Assembly: GCF_001411555.2 (NCBI RefSeq) | Contig: NC_049912.1 | Span: 27,103,722 to 27,167,721 of the forward strand | Direction of reading: 5' to 3' | DNA length: 64,000 nt | Source of the DNA: Juglans regia | Lineage: Eukaryota > Streptophyta > Magnoliopsida > Fagales > Juglandaceae | Part shown: piece after piece, positions 34,791 through 46,494 of the stretch | Layout: the number at the start of each line of letters is the position of its first letter | How positions within the stretch are numbered: position 1 is the stretch's first letter | Made by a program: the position numbers and the translations under genes | Notes under the pieces: model-generated | Seen by the model: only the letters and a program-made list of their open reading frames with translations | What the model was told of the DNA's origin: nothing | The model's database searches: none

Positions 34791-35868
34791 GACATTGGGC
34801 CTCATCCATTTGGCGGTTTTTGAATTGTCGTACTTTCCATTCTCTTGGGGCGCTAGCATTTCCTTCCACCGAATTGCGTTTCCCTTCTCTCCTTCCTTTA
34901 CAGCTTTACTCATTGACAGCAGCAGATCGAGCGAGCAATTCGCCTTGATCGGCGTAACGGAGCGTTTCGTCCACACTATCGTCGTTTTCACGAGGTTTGC
35001 TTATATTTTCTTGTATCTCTTAAATCATTTCTATCCATGTATGTAATATCTATGAACTAGTTTATTAGGGTTTTTCGGTCCGATTCTGCCGATCAACTTG
35101 TATAAAGCCTTTTGGCCAATGGTTGAAATTGTATTGGTTCGTATTCCTGCGGAAGGAGATTGCTCGCTTGCTTATATCCAATCTCAGTTAGTGAAATCCG
35201 AGATCTAACACAACGGTTTCTTATTTTCTGATTATCAGATCTGCATTTAGGAGTTTTTAACAAATTAACCCACCCGTAGAGTTCAAGTGGTAAGGGCGAA
35301 CTTGTGTGCATGAGCCCCATGTCCCAGGTTCAACTCCCCTTGAGATCAAACTGCGATTTAAATTGGAGTTTAGATTCCAATTATGTTAGTCTCTCCGGGA
35401 GTTTAGATTCCATGGGTGAGGCCTAAGGGCTCTGCCTTGGGGTGGTTCCCGTCATTAAAAAAAAAAAAAGTTTTTAACAAATTATACCCTATTTTAAATC
35501 CTTTTTTTGATAGCTGAGAAAATATAGGAAATGGAAGAGAAACTGAAAATCTGAGATTGCGAGATTCGCATGTTTATAGTTTGGTAGCTTAGAAACAAGT
35601 GATAGCTCATGAAATTCACTTAGTCATCGGCCTTTTGAATTTTCATTTGTTTATATGGAGATACTTACTTATAAAAAAAAATATAGAGATACTTCACCTT
35701 TTTTTTTTCCTTGTACATTCGGGGCAGCAAAACATTGGATATGTTAACAAAATTGTAGATAATCTATTTTTTATGAGGATTTGGATTATTTTGCAAACAG
35801 TTGAAGGATGGATAGAGATACTAAATCCGGTGACCCTTTTTCTTGAAGCAGTGGATAATCACAGAAAA
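34791..35868 (+). other. SEC13 leader and probable leader intron
   Basis: Pyrimidine-rich DNA at about 34790-34994 looks like a transcribed first exon ending CACGAG before a GT at 34995. The best acceptor before the ATG is the AG at 35850-35851, after CCTTTTTCTTGAAGC; another AG at 35799-35800 is possible. The rest is intron, including the SINE at 35268-35468. Confidence 0.5.
35268..35468 (+). mobile_element. tRNA-derived SINE in the SEC13 leader intron
   Basis: A 201-bp insert has a box-A-like AGTTCAAGTGGTAAGGGCG, a box-B-like GGTTCAACTCC, a unique body and a terminal A run. It is flanked by an exact 16-bp target duplication, AGTTTTTAACAAATTA, at 35252-35267 and 35469-35484. A second copy lies at 37637-37853. 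The intact duplication means a fairly recent insertion. Confidence 0.88.
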
Positions 35869-36774
35869 ATGCCTTCACAAAAGATTGAAACTGGTCATCA
35901 AGATGTGGTGCACGATGTTGCTATGGACTACTATGGTAAGCGTGTTGCCACGGCCTCGTCTGACCATTCCGTTAAGATTATTGGGGTCAGTAATGCAGCC
36001 TCTCAACATCTTGCAACCTTAACCGGCCATCAAGGACCTGTTTGGCAGGTAGCCTGGGCTCACCCAAAATTCGGGTCTTTACTTGCTTCGTGTTCTTATG
36101 ATGGGCGTGTGACAATATGGAAGGAGGGTAACCAGAACGAGTGGACCCAAGCCCATGTCTTTGATGACCACAAGTCTTCTGTCAATTCTATTGCTTGGGC
36201 ACCTCATGAAGTGGGTCTTTGTTTAGCATGTGGTTCCTCTGATGGAAACATCTCGGTTTTCACTGCAAGACCAGATGGTGGTTGGGACACCTCTAGGATA
36301 GACCAAGCTCACCCAGTTGGTGTAACTTCTGTCTCATGGGCTCCCTCAACGGCGCCTGGTGCTCTTGTCGGTTCCAGCTTGCTTGATCCTGTTCAGAAAC
36401 TCTGCTCTGGTGGTTGTGATAATACTGTGAAGGTGTGGAAGCTCTATAATGGGAATTGGAAGATGGATTGCTTTCCAGCTCTTCAGATGCATACAGATTG
36501 GGTTCGTGATGTCGCCTGGGCACCCAACTTGGGACTTCCAAAATCTACAATTGCAAGTGCCTCACAGGATGGCAAAGTCATCATATGGACTGTGGTCAAG
36601 GAGGGGGACCAATGGGAAGGCAAGGTTTTGAATGATTTTAAGACTCCTGTCTGGAGGGTCTCCTGGTCGCTGACAGGAAACATATTGGCCGTGGCTGATG
36701 GAAACAACAACGTGACATTGTGGAAGGAGGCGGTAGATGGGGAATGGCAACAGGTGACTACAGTTGAGCCATAA
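35869..36774 (+). CDS. SEC13: SEC13 homolog, COPII coat and nuclear pore WD40 protein (301 aa)
   Basis: One exon of 302 codons. I start at MPSQKIETGHQD (35869), the conserved plant SEC13 N-terminus; the open frame upstream (from 35599) is leader sequence. Six WD40 blades are visible, e.g. VATASSDHSVKIIGV, LASCSYDGRVTIWKEG, ACGSSDGNISVFTAR, LCSGGCDNTVKVWKL, IASASQDGKVIIWTV and ILAVADGNNNVTLWKEA, ending VTTVEP. SEC13 pairs with SEC31 in the outer COPII cage for ER-to-Golgi vesicles and also sits in the nuclear pore Y complex. The intronless coding region is usual for plant SEC13. A likely leader intron runs from a GT at 34995 to an AG at 35851 and contains a SINE. Confidence 0.96.
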   Translation: MPSQKIETGHQDVVHDVAMDYYGKRVATASSDHSVKIIGVSNAASQHLATLTGHQGPVWQVAWAHPKFGSLLASCSYDGRVTIWKEGNQNEWTQAHVFDDHKSSVNSIAWAPHEVGLCLACGSSDGNISVFTARPDGGWDTSRIDQAHPVGVTSVSWAPSTAPGALVGSSLLDPVQKLCSGGCDNTVKVWKLYNGNWKMDCFPALQMHTDWVRDVAWAPNLGLPKSTIASASQDGKVIIWTVVKEGDQWEGKVLNDFKTPVWRVSWSLTGNILAVADGNNNVTLWKEAVDGEWQQVTTVEP

Positions 36775-37028
36775 TATCCATATTCTGAATACCTATGCGC
36801 TCAAAAGTAGTGGATTCCATTCTGAATGTAGTAGGTATTTTTGTTTCCTTACATTATGATATATGTTAGAATTTTTGCTGACATCGTTCAATGTTTTACT
36901 TATATACATTTGAAAAAAAAAACACTGTTGAAAGTTTCAAACTGCGATATTTGATAAAAAAAGCCTAGACTATCAGGATTGAAGTGTAGCTTCTAGTTTG
37001 TTGGGAACTCTCTTGAAATTAGTTAGCA
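36775..37028. other. SEC13 3' UTR
   Basis: AT-rich DNA after the SEC13 stop, most likely the 3' UTR. I see no other feature. Confidence 0.5.
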
Positions 37029-37222
37029 TAATGCTAGTCCCACTGCCGCTAGACTTTTGTTTTTTTTTTTTTAAACTTTGTGATTAAGCAAGTGTTTTTT
37101 AATAATGTTATGATTTAAAAAAAAAAAAAATTTAAAAGTGTTAAAATATATATATATAAAAAAAAATAACCAAAATAACTAGCGGTAGCTCTTAGGAAGC
37201 TACCAGCGGTGGTTGTAGTGCC
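37029..37222. mobile_element. Hairpin-tailed MITE, copy 1
   Basis: It starts about ATGCTAGTCCCACTGCCGCT and has a central AATAATGTTATGATTT and an A/T core. It ends with AACTAGCGGTAGCT, a hairpin (37185-37205, GGTAGCT...AGCTACC) and CAGCGGTGGTTGTAGTG. It shares every block in the same order with copy 2. Ends are approximate. Confidence 0.6.
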
Positions 37223-37248
37223 TTCTTTTTCTGTAGTCTTTTAAGGAA

Positions 37249-37462
37249 AATGATATTCTCACTACTGGTTTTTACCGCTCGGTATTATTGTTGGAATTTT
37301 TTATTTTATTTTTCTTAAGGAGGTATTTTTTTAATAATATTGTGATTTTTTTTTTTAAAATATTTAAAAGTATTAAAAAATACATGTAAAAGAAAAAAAA
37401 TCAATTATACCTGACGGTAGCTCCCAGCGGGAGCTTGGAGCGATGGACGTAACATCGTCCAA
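37249..37462. mobile_element. Hairpin-tailed MITE, copy 2
   Basis: Same order of blocks as copy 1: a CTCACTACTGG-type start, GGTATTTTTTTAATAATATT core, TTAAAAAATACATGTAAAAG, then CTGACGGTAG and a perfect palindromic hairpin AGCTCCC-AGC-GGGAGCT at 37419-37435. The two copies lie head to tail about 25 bp apart. Confidence 0.6.
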
Positions 37463-37564
37463 TTAGTAATGGTGGATTTCTAATGTTGGTTTCGAAATTT
37501 CTTTCTATCTGTTAGCAATGTTTTTACATAATCTATATTGATGACTGCAACTTTCTGCTGGTTA

Positions 37565-37601
<37 letters not shown>

Positions 37602-37636
37602 AAAGCATGCATTCTAATATTTTATATGATTCGGCA

Positions 37637-37853
37637 CACCCACTTGTGGATAGCCCAAGTGGTAAGGGCGAACATGTGTTAATGAGCTGTATGTAACAGA
37701 TTCGATTTTTCCTGTGAACAAACTGCGATTTAAGTGGGAGATTATAGTGGATTGATGTGCTAGTCTTCCCAGGAGTTTAGGTTCCAGTGAGTCCTAAGGA
37801 CTCTGAGGTGATTCTCCCATCATAAAAATTAAAAAAAAAAAAAGAAAAAAAAA
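37637..37853 (+). mobile_element. tRNA-derived SINE, second copy
   Basis: Similar to the SINE at 35268: CACCCACTTGTGGATAGCC, AAGTGGTAAGGGCGAACATG, AAACTGCGATTTAAGTGG, and an A-rich tail. A perfect 15-bp target duplication TTATATGATTCGGCA flanks it at 37622-37636 and 37854-37868. Box B is degraded. A (TA)n repeat precedes it near 37566-37600. Confidence 0.88.
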
Positions 37854-38485
37854 TTATATGATTCGGCAGAGAAACCACCCTGACTCCCAATCCCCCATTC
37901 ACCCTTTATCACTTCAGTTAAAACTTATAAGTGCTTTTGGTATGATTCAGCCTATGATGACTGTCCTATGTGTTGACAACAATTAGCACACTTTTTTTAG
38001 GCTTGGAAAATGATAATTAGTCTACAACTAGTTTACTACTCTATTTAAATGAAGGGTAGTTAAGTAAAATTGAAATTATCTTTTAATGAAGTGTCACAAT
38101 TATATTTGTTGATTTAAAATGAATTGTAAAATAGTTGTAGTTGTATCATTATCCTTTAGGCTTTATCATTGTCAAGGAACAAGTTTTTATTTTTTTCCTC
38201 CGAGCAAACAAATATATGATTCAGATAATAAAAACGAGATGCATATAAAGAGAGGGTGAGCTTTCCCAACAAATATCTTATTACAACAACCACATAGTAA
38301 AGTGAAAACAAAAGAAAAAAACAAGTTTTAGGATCAAATACTTGCTCTCTACCCATACGGGCCATACCCTACAAAAAGAGGGTGCAGTCACTATTTTTTT
38401 TTCTGTTTATTTCTTTGAATAATTATTACATTAATACAACTCAAATAATAGGAAATTCGATCCTCAAACACGGAGGAAAAACCTG

Positions 38486-39149
38486 CACGTGCGTGATCTT
38501 GGAATATGAAGTTGCATGGATTTGTCCAATTCCATCATGGACTCGATCCGTGGCCCAAAATATAAGGTGAGTTTGAGTTTTCTATTTATTTTTTAAACAA
38601 GGTTGGGTGCCAATGTGCCATCGTCCTAACTTCGCTTGCACGTGCTATAACGTTGGTTTTAAACATGCTAGGCACGCACGTGTGAGGGGGCACAAAAGGA
38701 AAGTGGCAAAACTGTCAATGGATTCGTGCCACGTGGAATTGACAAGCCCAATGGGCAATAATGGGTTGGCTTTTGTACCGAACCTTGAAGAACTCTCTCA
38801 CATGCATCGCTGACACCACCTCCACCTTTGTCACGTGGTCCTTGGACTCCTCACTTTGCAAAAAAAAAAAAAATAATAATAATAATAATTTTTAAGCAAA
38901 TAAAGTAAACTAAAAAAGGAAAAACAAAAGGAGAGATAAATTATTTAAGCGAATTTACTATATTGCAAAGAATTTCACCGCACAGTTAACTGTAATAAAG
39001 TATTAGCAATGTTAATTTGAAATGGGGATCGGTGTGACTAAATAACGATTAACGTTGGCCCTTTTTTATTTAAAAAAATAAAAATAAAAATAGATTTTAC
39101 TTGGCAGGTACAGATAAAAAAAGTTAAAATCATTGGATGCAGCCACGTG
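38486..39149. promoter_or_regulatory. Cluster of six G-box (CACGTG) hexamers
   Basis: Exact CACGTG occurs at 38486, 38639, 38677, 38730, 38832 and 39144. About one per 4 kb is expected in random DNA of even base composition, and fewer at this GC content. G-boxes bind bHLH (PIF/MYC) and bZIP (HY5, ABF) factors. It lies 1.9-2.6 kb upstream of the GATA gene. Function is inferred only. Confidence 0.45.
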
Positions 39150-41036
39150 GATAACATCATGGCCGTTATTTTTCTGATTTAGTTGAGCTGTAACCATCGT
39201 GCTTAAACGTGGGTGGCCAATATAATAACAGGTAATGATGGGGCAATAGGGGTAGAAAGTAGGATTAATTAGGCTTAAAATATTGAAATTTCAGATGGAG
39301 ATGTTTTTAAATAATGAAAAAGCACAGGCCCCGAGCCAAAAATTGAATTAAATTAAATTAAAATAAACAGGAGCAGAGGAATCCGGCTGTAATGCTGGAC
39401 ATTATTGGAGGAGTCACAGCGACAAAACCTGCAGGAGATCGATTCTTATGGGGTAAAATTTGAACATTCATATGTTCTTTCTTAATCTTAACTCATTAAT
39501 TAATATATTGATTGCCCTTAATTCTTTTTTTTTTATTATTATTTAAAAACTATTTTCACTCGGTAACGGCCACCTCCAAAACAGCCTGATTCAATGAGTC
39601 GACCTGTCCACAAGTTTTTCAGTATTTGCATAGTTTTTGTACCTTGTATCATAATACATTGTGCACTCAATTTGGTTTGCCATTCAAAAAATGGCACCTA
39701 AAAAATTAACCTATTTCCTTTTTTTTTTTTTGACAAATAAGTGAACTTAGTATCAACAAATTATTATCAATTTTGTATCCGGTACCTATTAAGATCATGT
39801 TTTACTGTTACGCACTCCCGATTTCTTATAATTAAAGAGTAAGATGGACTTTTGGGGGGGGGGGGGGTTGGGGTTTGATGGTGTGCCTTCTATACCTAAG
39901 TCAGTAATGATAAAAATATTCTTATAGCCAAATTATTCAAGAGTTTTATTAGCGTATTTTAATTCCTTAAATAAAATTTTTGACTTTTTAGTATTATCCG
40001 AATTAACTGTTTTGCCCAATATTTAAAATTTGAATCTTGAAACATTCGGACTAGTTACTCATTTTGAATGAGTGAACATCCCAAACATCCCATCATAAAC
40101 AGTTGGACATTCATGTCTTTAACAAACTGGCATAAGCTCTATCGTGCCAGAAAAGTTTAAGCCTTGAGTGAAGTGATTCGTTGGGCCGCCATAATCCAGG
40201 CCCATGGTAACACCTAGCGAGCCCTTAAATGTGACTTCTCTACTTTAGTGTGATCAAAATAACATCATACTTGATGAAAATTATACACGAGTAATCTACA
40301 CCGTAAGCGTTGATTTAAATTGGATTTGAGTCATAGCTTAAACTCCAATTTCACTATAAAATTCAAGTAACTAATAGTAAGTAACTCCAATTTGAGTCAT
40401 GGCTGATTGTAATTGGTACTCAGTTATCAAATAAAATATCTTCATTCATCTTGATCGTCACAATTAGATATGCTATTATTTTTGAAAACCAGAGTGCAAC
40501 ATATTAATTCTAATAATCTAAGATATAAATACAAAATCTCTAAACTCTAAAGTGCTTTTTTATTAAAAACATTAGCATATAAAAAATGAACCCGGACCGT
40601 TCTATGATTCTATCCTAATTACTTGAACACCCTTAGGAACCAAATCTAAATACGTGTATAAAATGCTGAGGACATCATTGCCAATATGGCAATATCTACT
40701 TAATCATCGAAAATAAATTCATAAAAAGTAAAAAGTAGTGCATGGTAATTCAAATAATTTAGTTTGGAAATATATATATATATAGTTTTTAGTTTTTACT
40801 TCCTGTTTTTCATGATAAAAAAAAAACAGTTAAATTGATTTAATTAATAATAATAATGATAACTTTACAGACCTTGCAAGTCACCTCTCCATTATTTATT
40901 TAATTCGTACCTCTCTGCTGCTGCATGTAAGAAGATGCTCCAATTTATCAAATTTGCACTCATACCCCTCTCTTTCCTCCTCAAAACCCCACCACCTGCG
41001 TTCTCGCTTTCTCAGACACGACCTCTCGGACACAAA

Positions 41037-41058
41037 TCTCTCTCTCTCTCTCTCTCTC
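41037..41058. repeat. (CT)n microsatellite in GATA leader
   Basis: Eleven TC units end 22 bp before the GATA start codon, so they lie in the presumed 5' UTR. Confidence 0.85.
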
Positions 41059-41080
41059 ATACAAATAAATATTTAGAACG

Positions 41081-42622
41081 ATGGAAGTGCCAGAGCTATT
41101 TATGGGAGGCTGCTTCAGAGCGGGAGCGTCCCCATTCTCGCCGGAAAAACAGAAGCCAGGAGACCACTTCACCGTTGACGACCTCCTGGACTTTTCCAAC
41201 GAAGACGCCGTGATGACGGACGGTCTCTTCGACAATGTCGCTGGGAATTCTAACGATTCTTCCATCGTAACTGCTGTCGACAGCTGCAATTCAGCTAACG
41301 AACCTCAGTTGATCTACAGCAACATTAGCTCCCGGAGTGTTAGTGATTCTCAGTTCTCCAACGAACTCTGCGTTCCGGTAATTCATCGTGTCACGTAGTA
41401 GAACAAAATTGAATTATTCTACCAGTACTAGCGCTCTTCCGATTTTTAGTTCACGTGCTTAAGCTTTCAACCAATTTGATCAGAGTTAACTCCACTATTT
41501 TCCCGCAGATTGTTCTGATAACCTCAAAATACTTTTCTAATTTATTCATAACTTGTTGCTTTGTCATCGTTACGGTTCTAGTATTCAGCTTCCAAAGGTC
41601 AAGACTGCATTTCCAAAGTGGAATTTTTATATTTTTAAAAAAGTTCTCATCAGAAAAATGTTAAATGTATTAAAATTTATTTACGTGAAAGTTAATGATA
41701 TTTTAAAAATTATAAAATTTAAAAAAATAAAAAAATAAAATGATGTTCTAAATAAAAATATAACTACAAATAAAAATGTATTGCATTCTCGTTCGAGCAA
41801 AATTCAGTTTTGCGCGTGAAGTGCATGAGATTGTTCAAGTACGAATCAAGTATGTTATTCTTATAATGGATATTAATTTCGGTTTTGGTGCTTTTTGTAT
41901 TATTACAGCACGACGAGTTGGCAGAGCTGGAATGGCTATCGAACTTTGTGGAGGACTCGTTCTCTGCCCAACAAGACCTCGAAGCCTTCCACTTCCTTTC
42001 AGGTCTCACTACCATCGCCACGAAACCTCAGACGCCCGAAGCTTCCTCCTCCTCCGAAACGCTTCCTCCCCGAACCGCCCCCTTTTTCCAGCCCGAAACT
42101 CCACTCCCCGGTAAGGCCCGAAGCAAGCGCTCACGCGCACCCCCTTGTGACTGGTCCACGCGCCTCCTTCACCTCACCAACCCATCCGAACTTGACACGC
42201 CAAACCAAAAACCACCATCCCCTGATTCCCCACATCCGACGCCGTCTAATGAAAAGGAGAGAAACAAACAAAACGAGTCGGACTTCTCCTCGGGACGCAA
42301 GTGTGTACACTGTGCGTCTGAAAAGACCCCGCAGTGGCGGACTGGGCCCATGGGACCCAAAACCCTTTGTAACGCTTGTGGAGTCCGGTATAAATCGGGT
42401 CGGCTAGTGCCCGAGTATCGGCCCGCCGCCAGTCCAACTTTTATTTCGGCAAAGCACTCCAATTCGCATCGGAAGGTATTGGAATTGAGGAGGCAGAAAG
42501 AGTTGCAAAGAGCTCAGCACCAACAGTTTTTTAGCCGAAGTTCAATTTTTGGTGTTCCCAACGGTGGTGATGATTACTTTATCCATCATCATAGTGGGCC
42601 CGATTTTAGACATTTGATCTAG
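41081..42622 (+). CDS. GATA transcription factor, subfamily A (GATA9/GATA12-like), 336 aa
   Basis: Two exons, 41081-41377 and 41909-42622, join in frame at [12 protein letters not shown], the same place as in Arabidopsis relatives. The single type IV zinc finger is C231-x2-C234-x18-C253-x2-C256 (KCVHC...TLCNAC) with the plant signature [20 protein letters not shown]. It is followed by the basic tail [18 protein letters not shown] and [16 protein letters not shown]. An acidic N-terminal stretch ([16 protein letters not shown]), the [14 protein letters not shown] motif, a nuclear signal-like KARSKRSR and the C-terminal [17 protein letters not shown] all fit the GATA9/12 branch. It binds WGATAR sites. 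Family roles include light responses and seed/shoot development; its exact job here is unknown. Confidence 0.94.
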
Positions 42623-44976
42623 AGTGGTTAATTTAAATTTTACAACTTTGAAGTAACACCTAGTTTTTTTTTTTTTTGCCAAGAGAAAAAAAAAATTTGA
42701 AAATAAAAAAAATGCGGGGGAGGTTGGAAGAAAATGTTCATTTCGTTGTAGAATTCAAAACCGTATTTGAATTTGCTTATTTAGACGTATTTTGACAAAT
42801 TCCAAATCAAATAATTCCTTCCTCCAAGGTATATATATGTTTTACTTTCTATCGTTGGAAATTGGAGAGTAAAATTTTTATATGAATTTATTTATTTTAA
42901 AAATTTCAAATTTTTATTATTATTCACAATCTATTTTAATTATTTTTAAATTCAAATCACACCTAAATGTTACTTATAAAGGAAGGAAAAAAGAAAGAAA
43001 GAAATGCAAAATAGTAATGAAAAATGCTACTTTAAGGCTGTTTAACAATCATGGCTGATGAGGACGCTTTTAATCATGAATGAAGAGGACCAAACGCTGG
43101 GGGCGATGAAAGCTAGGGAACAAAACGAAGTCGAGCAGAGGGAAGAAGAACATGGGTTTCAGTGCCCATAAAATAAAATCGAGTTGGATTTTATGCTTGT
43201 TGGTAACTCAAATCATAAATCGTCTTCTGTACGTACCATCTACCTGAAAGTGCGTTAAATAATATTCATTCCACCAATGTGAGGGGAGAGATCGAGAGGG
43301 AAAGAAAGAGAGCCAATTAAATATTTTTTTTTAAAAGAAAAAAAGGTAAATGGTATAGGGTCATGTGATGTGATGTGATGTGGGGGAGTGATAAATAAAG
43401 AAAAGGGATTTAATTAATTAATTAATTAATTGGATTAATGTTTTGAGGGGTGACATGGTCACACAAAACTGTCCACTCATTCCTAGACATTTGATATTCC
43501 ATGGGGTCCACTCTTATATTATGTAGTTACCTAGTCATTTCGATTATATCCTTTCTTCTAGGTTGTGAATCAAACCAGGGCGATCATAGTCAGTCAATTT
43601 CTATATTATTGCAAAATCTGATAGTTTTAGCTTGTAATTTTTATATACTCGTGTATGGTTTTGCAATTAATCTCTTTATTTTATGTGGTTGATTTTCCTT
43701 ACTCAAAACTGAATTCTAATGGTGTATGCCTTTTTTGGTCTAACGAGAAATGACAGCTTTTCCATTGGATTGTGTACAAAATGGAAATTAATTATAAGAG
43801 ATAGTTGGGGCGCCTTAATTAGTTGGCTAATTGTTACTTTTTGAATTATTTATGTAAATACAATCCGAGTAGTAAATTAGAATTAAACTGCAAATGCAAA
43901 ATTTTTACTGTATTTCTCTTGGTACTACTTCATGCAAACGTACGCAGCAATACAGAGCTAGCGTACAATACTTGATCATCAAATTAAAGGGAAAGTACGT
44001 ACGCAGAAGGACAATCATGTATGTACATTAATGTTGTTGGTATGTTGTAATATGCATGCATGGGAGCAGAGTGTATATGCAGCACATGTGATACGAGCGA
44101 GCATAGATGTGGATCATGGAACCTAGCACATGCACCACTACATGACTGGTATTATTATTATTATTATTATTCTCGTATATGTTTCGGAAAATGTATCCAA
44201 AATTTGACAATAATGTCATTGCTAGCTGTTGGTTGTCTAGGGATTATTAATTTGCATGTTATTTGATAAGAAGATGAGATGGGTCTTGTCCCCTCCCACC
44301 ACCCTTTGTGTTGACTACGACTTCCTGCGTCTCTTGAATCATCATGGGTTCTCTTTTGGTTGCCTATACATATATATGGTATATACGTACTTTGCAGCGT
44401 ACGTAATTAATTGAATTTAGAAGATAATATTTGATGGGCCATGGTGGGCCAATATCGGTAGATATGTAATGATCCTAAAAGCAGCAGGCCAGTACTACTA
44501 ATTTTGTATATTCCAAACTTATTTGATAGACATGACATATATAGTCAGCTCAGTAGTACTGAACCTCCCAATCAGGTCCATATATATATATATATATATA
44601 CTCGCCAGCTTTAGCTTATCTCACTAATCAGAATGATATAAACAACGTCTATCAAGGTTGCTGTTTCACCAAATTTACAGCTAATATTATAAATGTTGTT
44701 CCTCGATCCTACCCTGAAAAAGATTTCAATCCGTGATTGTGTACGTACGTAGTTGCTTTTGCAGTTTAAAGTAGAAGTGACATGAATGAGATTTGTACAG
44801 AGATATTGCACGGGATGCGAATGAATGATCAGCTAGGGAGAGTAGTTGAGCAGAATGCTCTATTCATATAACCTCTAGCTAGCTAGCTTCTGCCTGCATG
44901 CACTTAAAAATCAAGTGATTCGATCCGTGACCAAAATATATAAAATCATGTCATTAATTGCCTGTTCGTTGTGGCT

Positions 44977-45011
<35 letters not shown>

Positions 45012-45136
45012 GACAAATCTATGAATTAGTTGAATTAAGACGGTGACAATAACAGTAGTAAGAGTACTGGCAGCCTGCACTTGCTAATGCTACCCAATTA
45101 TTCTTTTTATTAAGAGACTTGGGTTCTGTGCTATAT
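42623..45136. other. Intergenic region GATA to small gene
   Basis: The GATA 3' UTR probably occupies the first few hundred bases. After that I see only AT-rich DNA with an (AATT)n run at about 43411-43431, (TA)n runs near 44580-44600 and 44978-45006, and an (ATT)n run near 44151-44170. No gene or element with defined ends. Confidence 0.5.
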
Positions 45137-45733
45137 ATGGCTAATAACATCCGTTGCTCCATTGAAATGGAGCCCAAGACCTTGAATCAACTACAACTTA
45201 ACCACGCCAGGGTACGTAAAATATCACTTTAAAAAAAAAAAAAAAAAAAAAAACTTTCACCTCAATTCTTATTATCCTCATAGGTACGTTAGACAAAATT
45301 GTCTTGATTTGAATAATGTACTTGATGATCTAACACCAGCCTTTTTCCATTTTGTACTGCAGGAAGTGGCTGCAGATGTTGTTCAAAGGATGGAACCAAA
45401 TGAAGCATCCGCCCTATTCACTGATCGGGTGCGCTTTAATGAGGTCTGAATGAAGTCCGAGCAAACAACATATATTAATTCTTCCAAGTGTTATTCTAAC
45501 TTTGTAACCATGCTAACATGCTGCATGCATGCTGATGCTTATGTCAATGTATATAGGAATCGAGGCCATTGATTCCAGTAAATTATCATGATCAGGCAGA
45601 GAGAAAAACGGGAGGGGAAAAGCAGCAGCTTCATGATCAGCCTGTTGGGGGCAAGGAGATGAAGGTTCACATCATTGGAAGATCTTGCCTGTGCGCCTGC
45701 ACTACAGAAAATGATGCAGAATCCCCGGATTAA
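45137..45733 (+). CDS. Unrecognised small three-exon gene (110 aa)
   Basis: Exons 45137-45211, 45363-45443 and 45557-45733 all break between codons (phase 0) at GT-AG sites: AGG|GTACGT, CTGCAG|GAA, GAG|GTCTGA, ATATAG|GAA. The joined frame is open for 110 codons. The predicted protein starts MANNIRCSIEMEPKTL, has an Ala/Glu-rich middle (EVAADVVQRMEPNEASALF) and a polar C-terminal part with Gln/His/Lys, then HIIGRSCLCACTTENDAESPD. I see no signal peptide, membrane segment or known domain. I do not recognise the family. If exon 2 reads through its donor, the protein stops at once (GTC TGA), giving about 53 residues. Matching phases at four splice sites argue for a real gene, but the start and completeness are uncertain. 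Confidence 0.6.
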
Positions 45734-46486
45734 GTGAGGCTGAGGGCCACCCCTCTCCGCCCCTATTTTTTTTTTGAAACTTGTTTGTTATATATGTTGT
45801 TTGGTGCTCATGATCATAAGAAATTCTTATAATGTATATACAATAATCATACGGAAAGATCATCATAATTCGCAATAAAACTATTTCATTATCCCATGGC
45901 AATTTTCCTGCATGAGAGGTGTCTAGTACTGCTGCATGCACACCATAAGTATCAGTTCATTTAGATCGAGAGGTAGAAGCTGCAAATTAAATTATTTTTC
46001 TTGTGATAAGGTAATGATCAGATTATTATGGGGGAACCTTAATACCTTATAAGGGTTGATGAATAATGCTATATCATCTCATTAAGCTTCGATTCGGTAT
46101 CTGATCTGTCTGTTTCCATTAATGATCATCTCCGACTGCATGTATACATGCTAGAAACTGGGATGACAATGGGTTGTTCAAAAGAAATTGACCATTTTTT
46201 ATTCAGTTCATGCAAACACGGAAGATGGAATTGTCATGATCAGATTATAAGGCCATTAGGATCGAACAGTTGGCACTTGGCAGTGATGAATCTTACGTCT
46301 ATTAATATGCTGAGTGGAAACAATCCATCCTTTTCTAGGCATGTGAAAAAGAACTTAACTTGAAAAGATTTTGTTTTTTCCCAAAAAAGATTACAAGGGG
46401 ACAAAAGTAACCTTAATGGTAGCGAACAGCTTAAGACCAAAATGGAAGAGGACGTTGGGTATTTACGTCATCTCGGACATACTCTT
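45734..46486. other. Spacer between small gene and NUP35
   Basis: The first part is probably the small gene's 3' UTR. Short frames at 46148-46440 have no domain. Nothing else is seen. Confidence 0.5.
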
Positions 46487-46494
46487 TATAAATA
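46487..46494 (+). promoter_or_regulatory. TATA box of the NUP35 gene
   Basis: An exact TATAAATA lies about 30 bp before the likely leader exon, which ends at 46588 with CCAG|GTACTC. Leader introns then bring the mRNA to an acceptor at 47580 (TTTGCAG) just before the ATG at 47611. A (CT)n repeat (46592-46616) follows the first donor directly. Confidence 0.5.

Larger units (their letters stand above)
37869..41080. other. Intergenic region SEC13 to GATA, with G-box cluster
   Basis: No gene is recognised. It includes six CACGTG hexamers (38486-39149), an uninterrupted G14 run at 39854-39867, and a (CT)n repeat at 41037-41058 in what is probably the GATA leader. Confidence 0.5.

Noticed and set aside
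35268..35345. Possible tRNA gene from box A/B-like words
   Set aside because: No cloverleaf pairing; the poly(A) tail and 16-bp duplication show a SINE.
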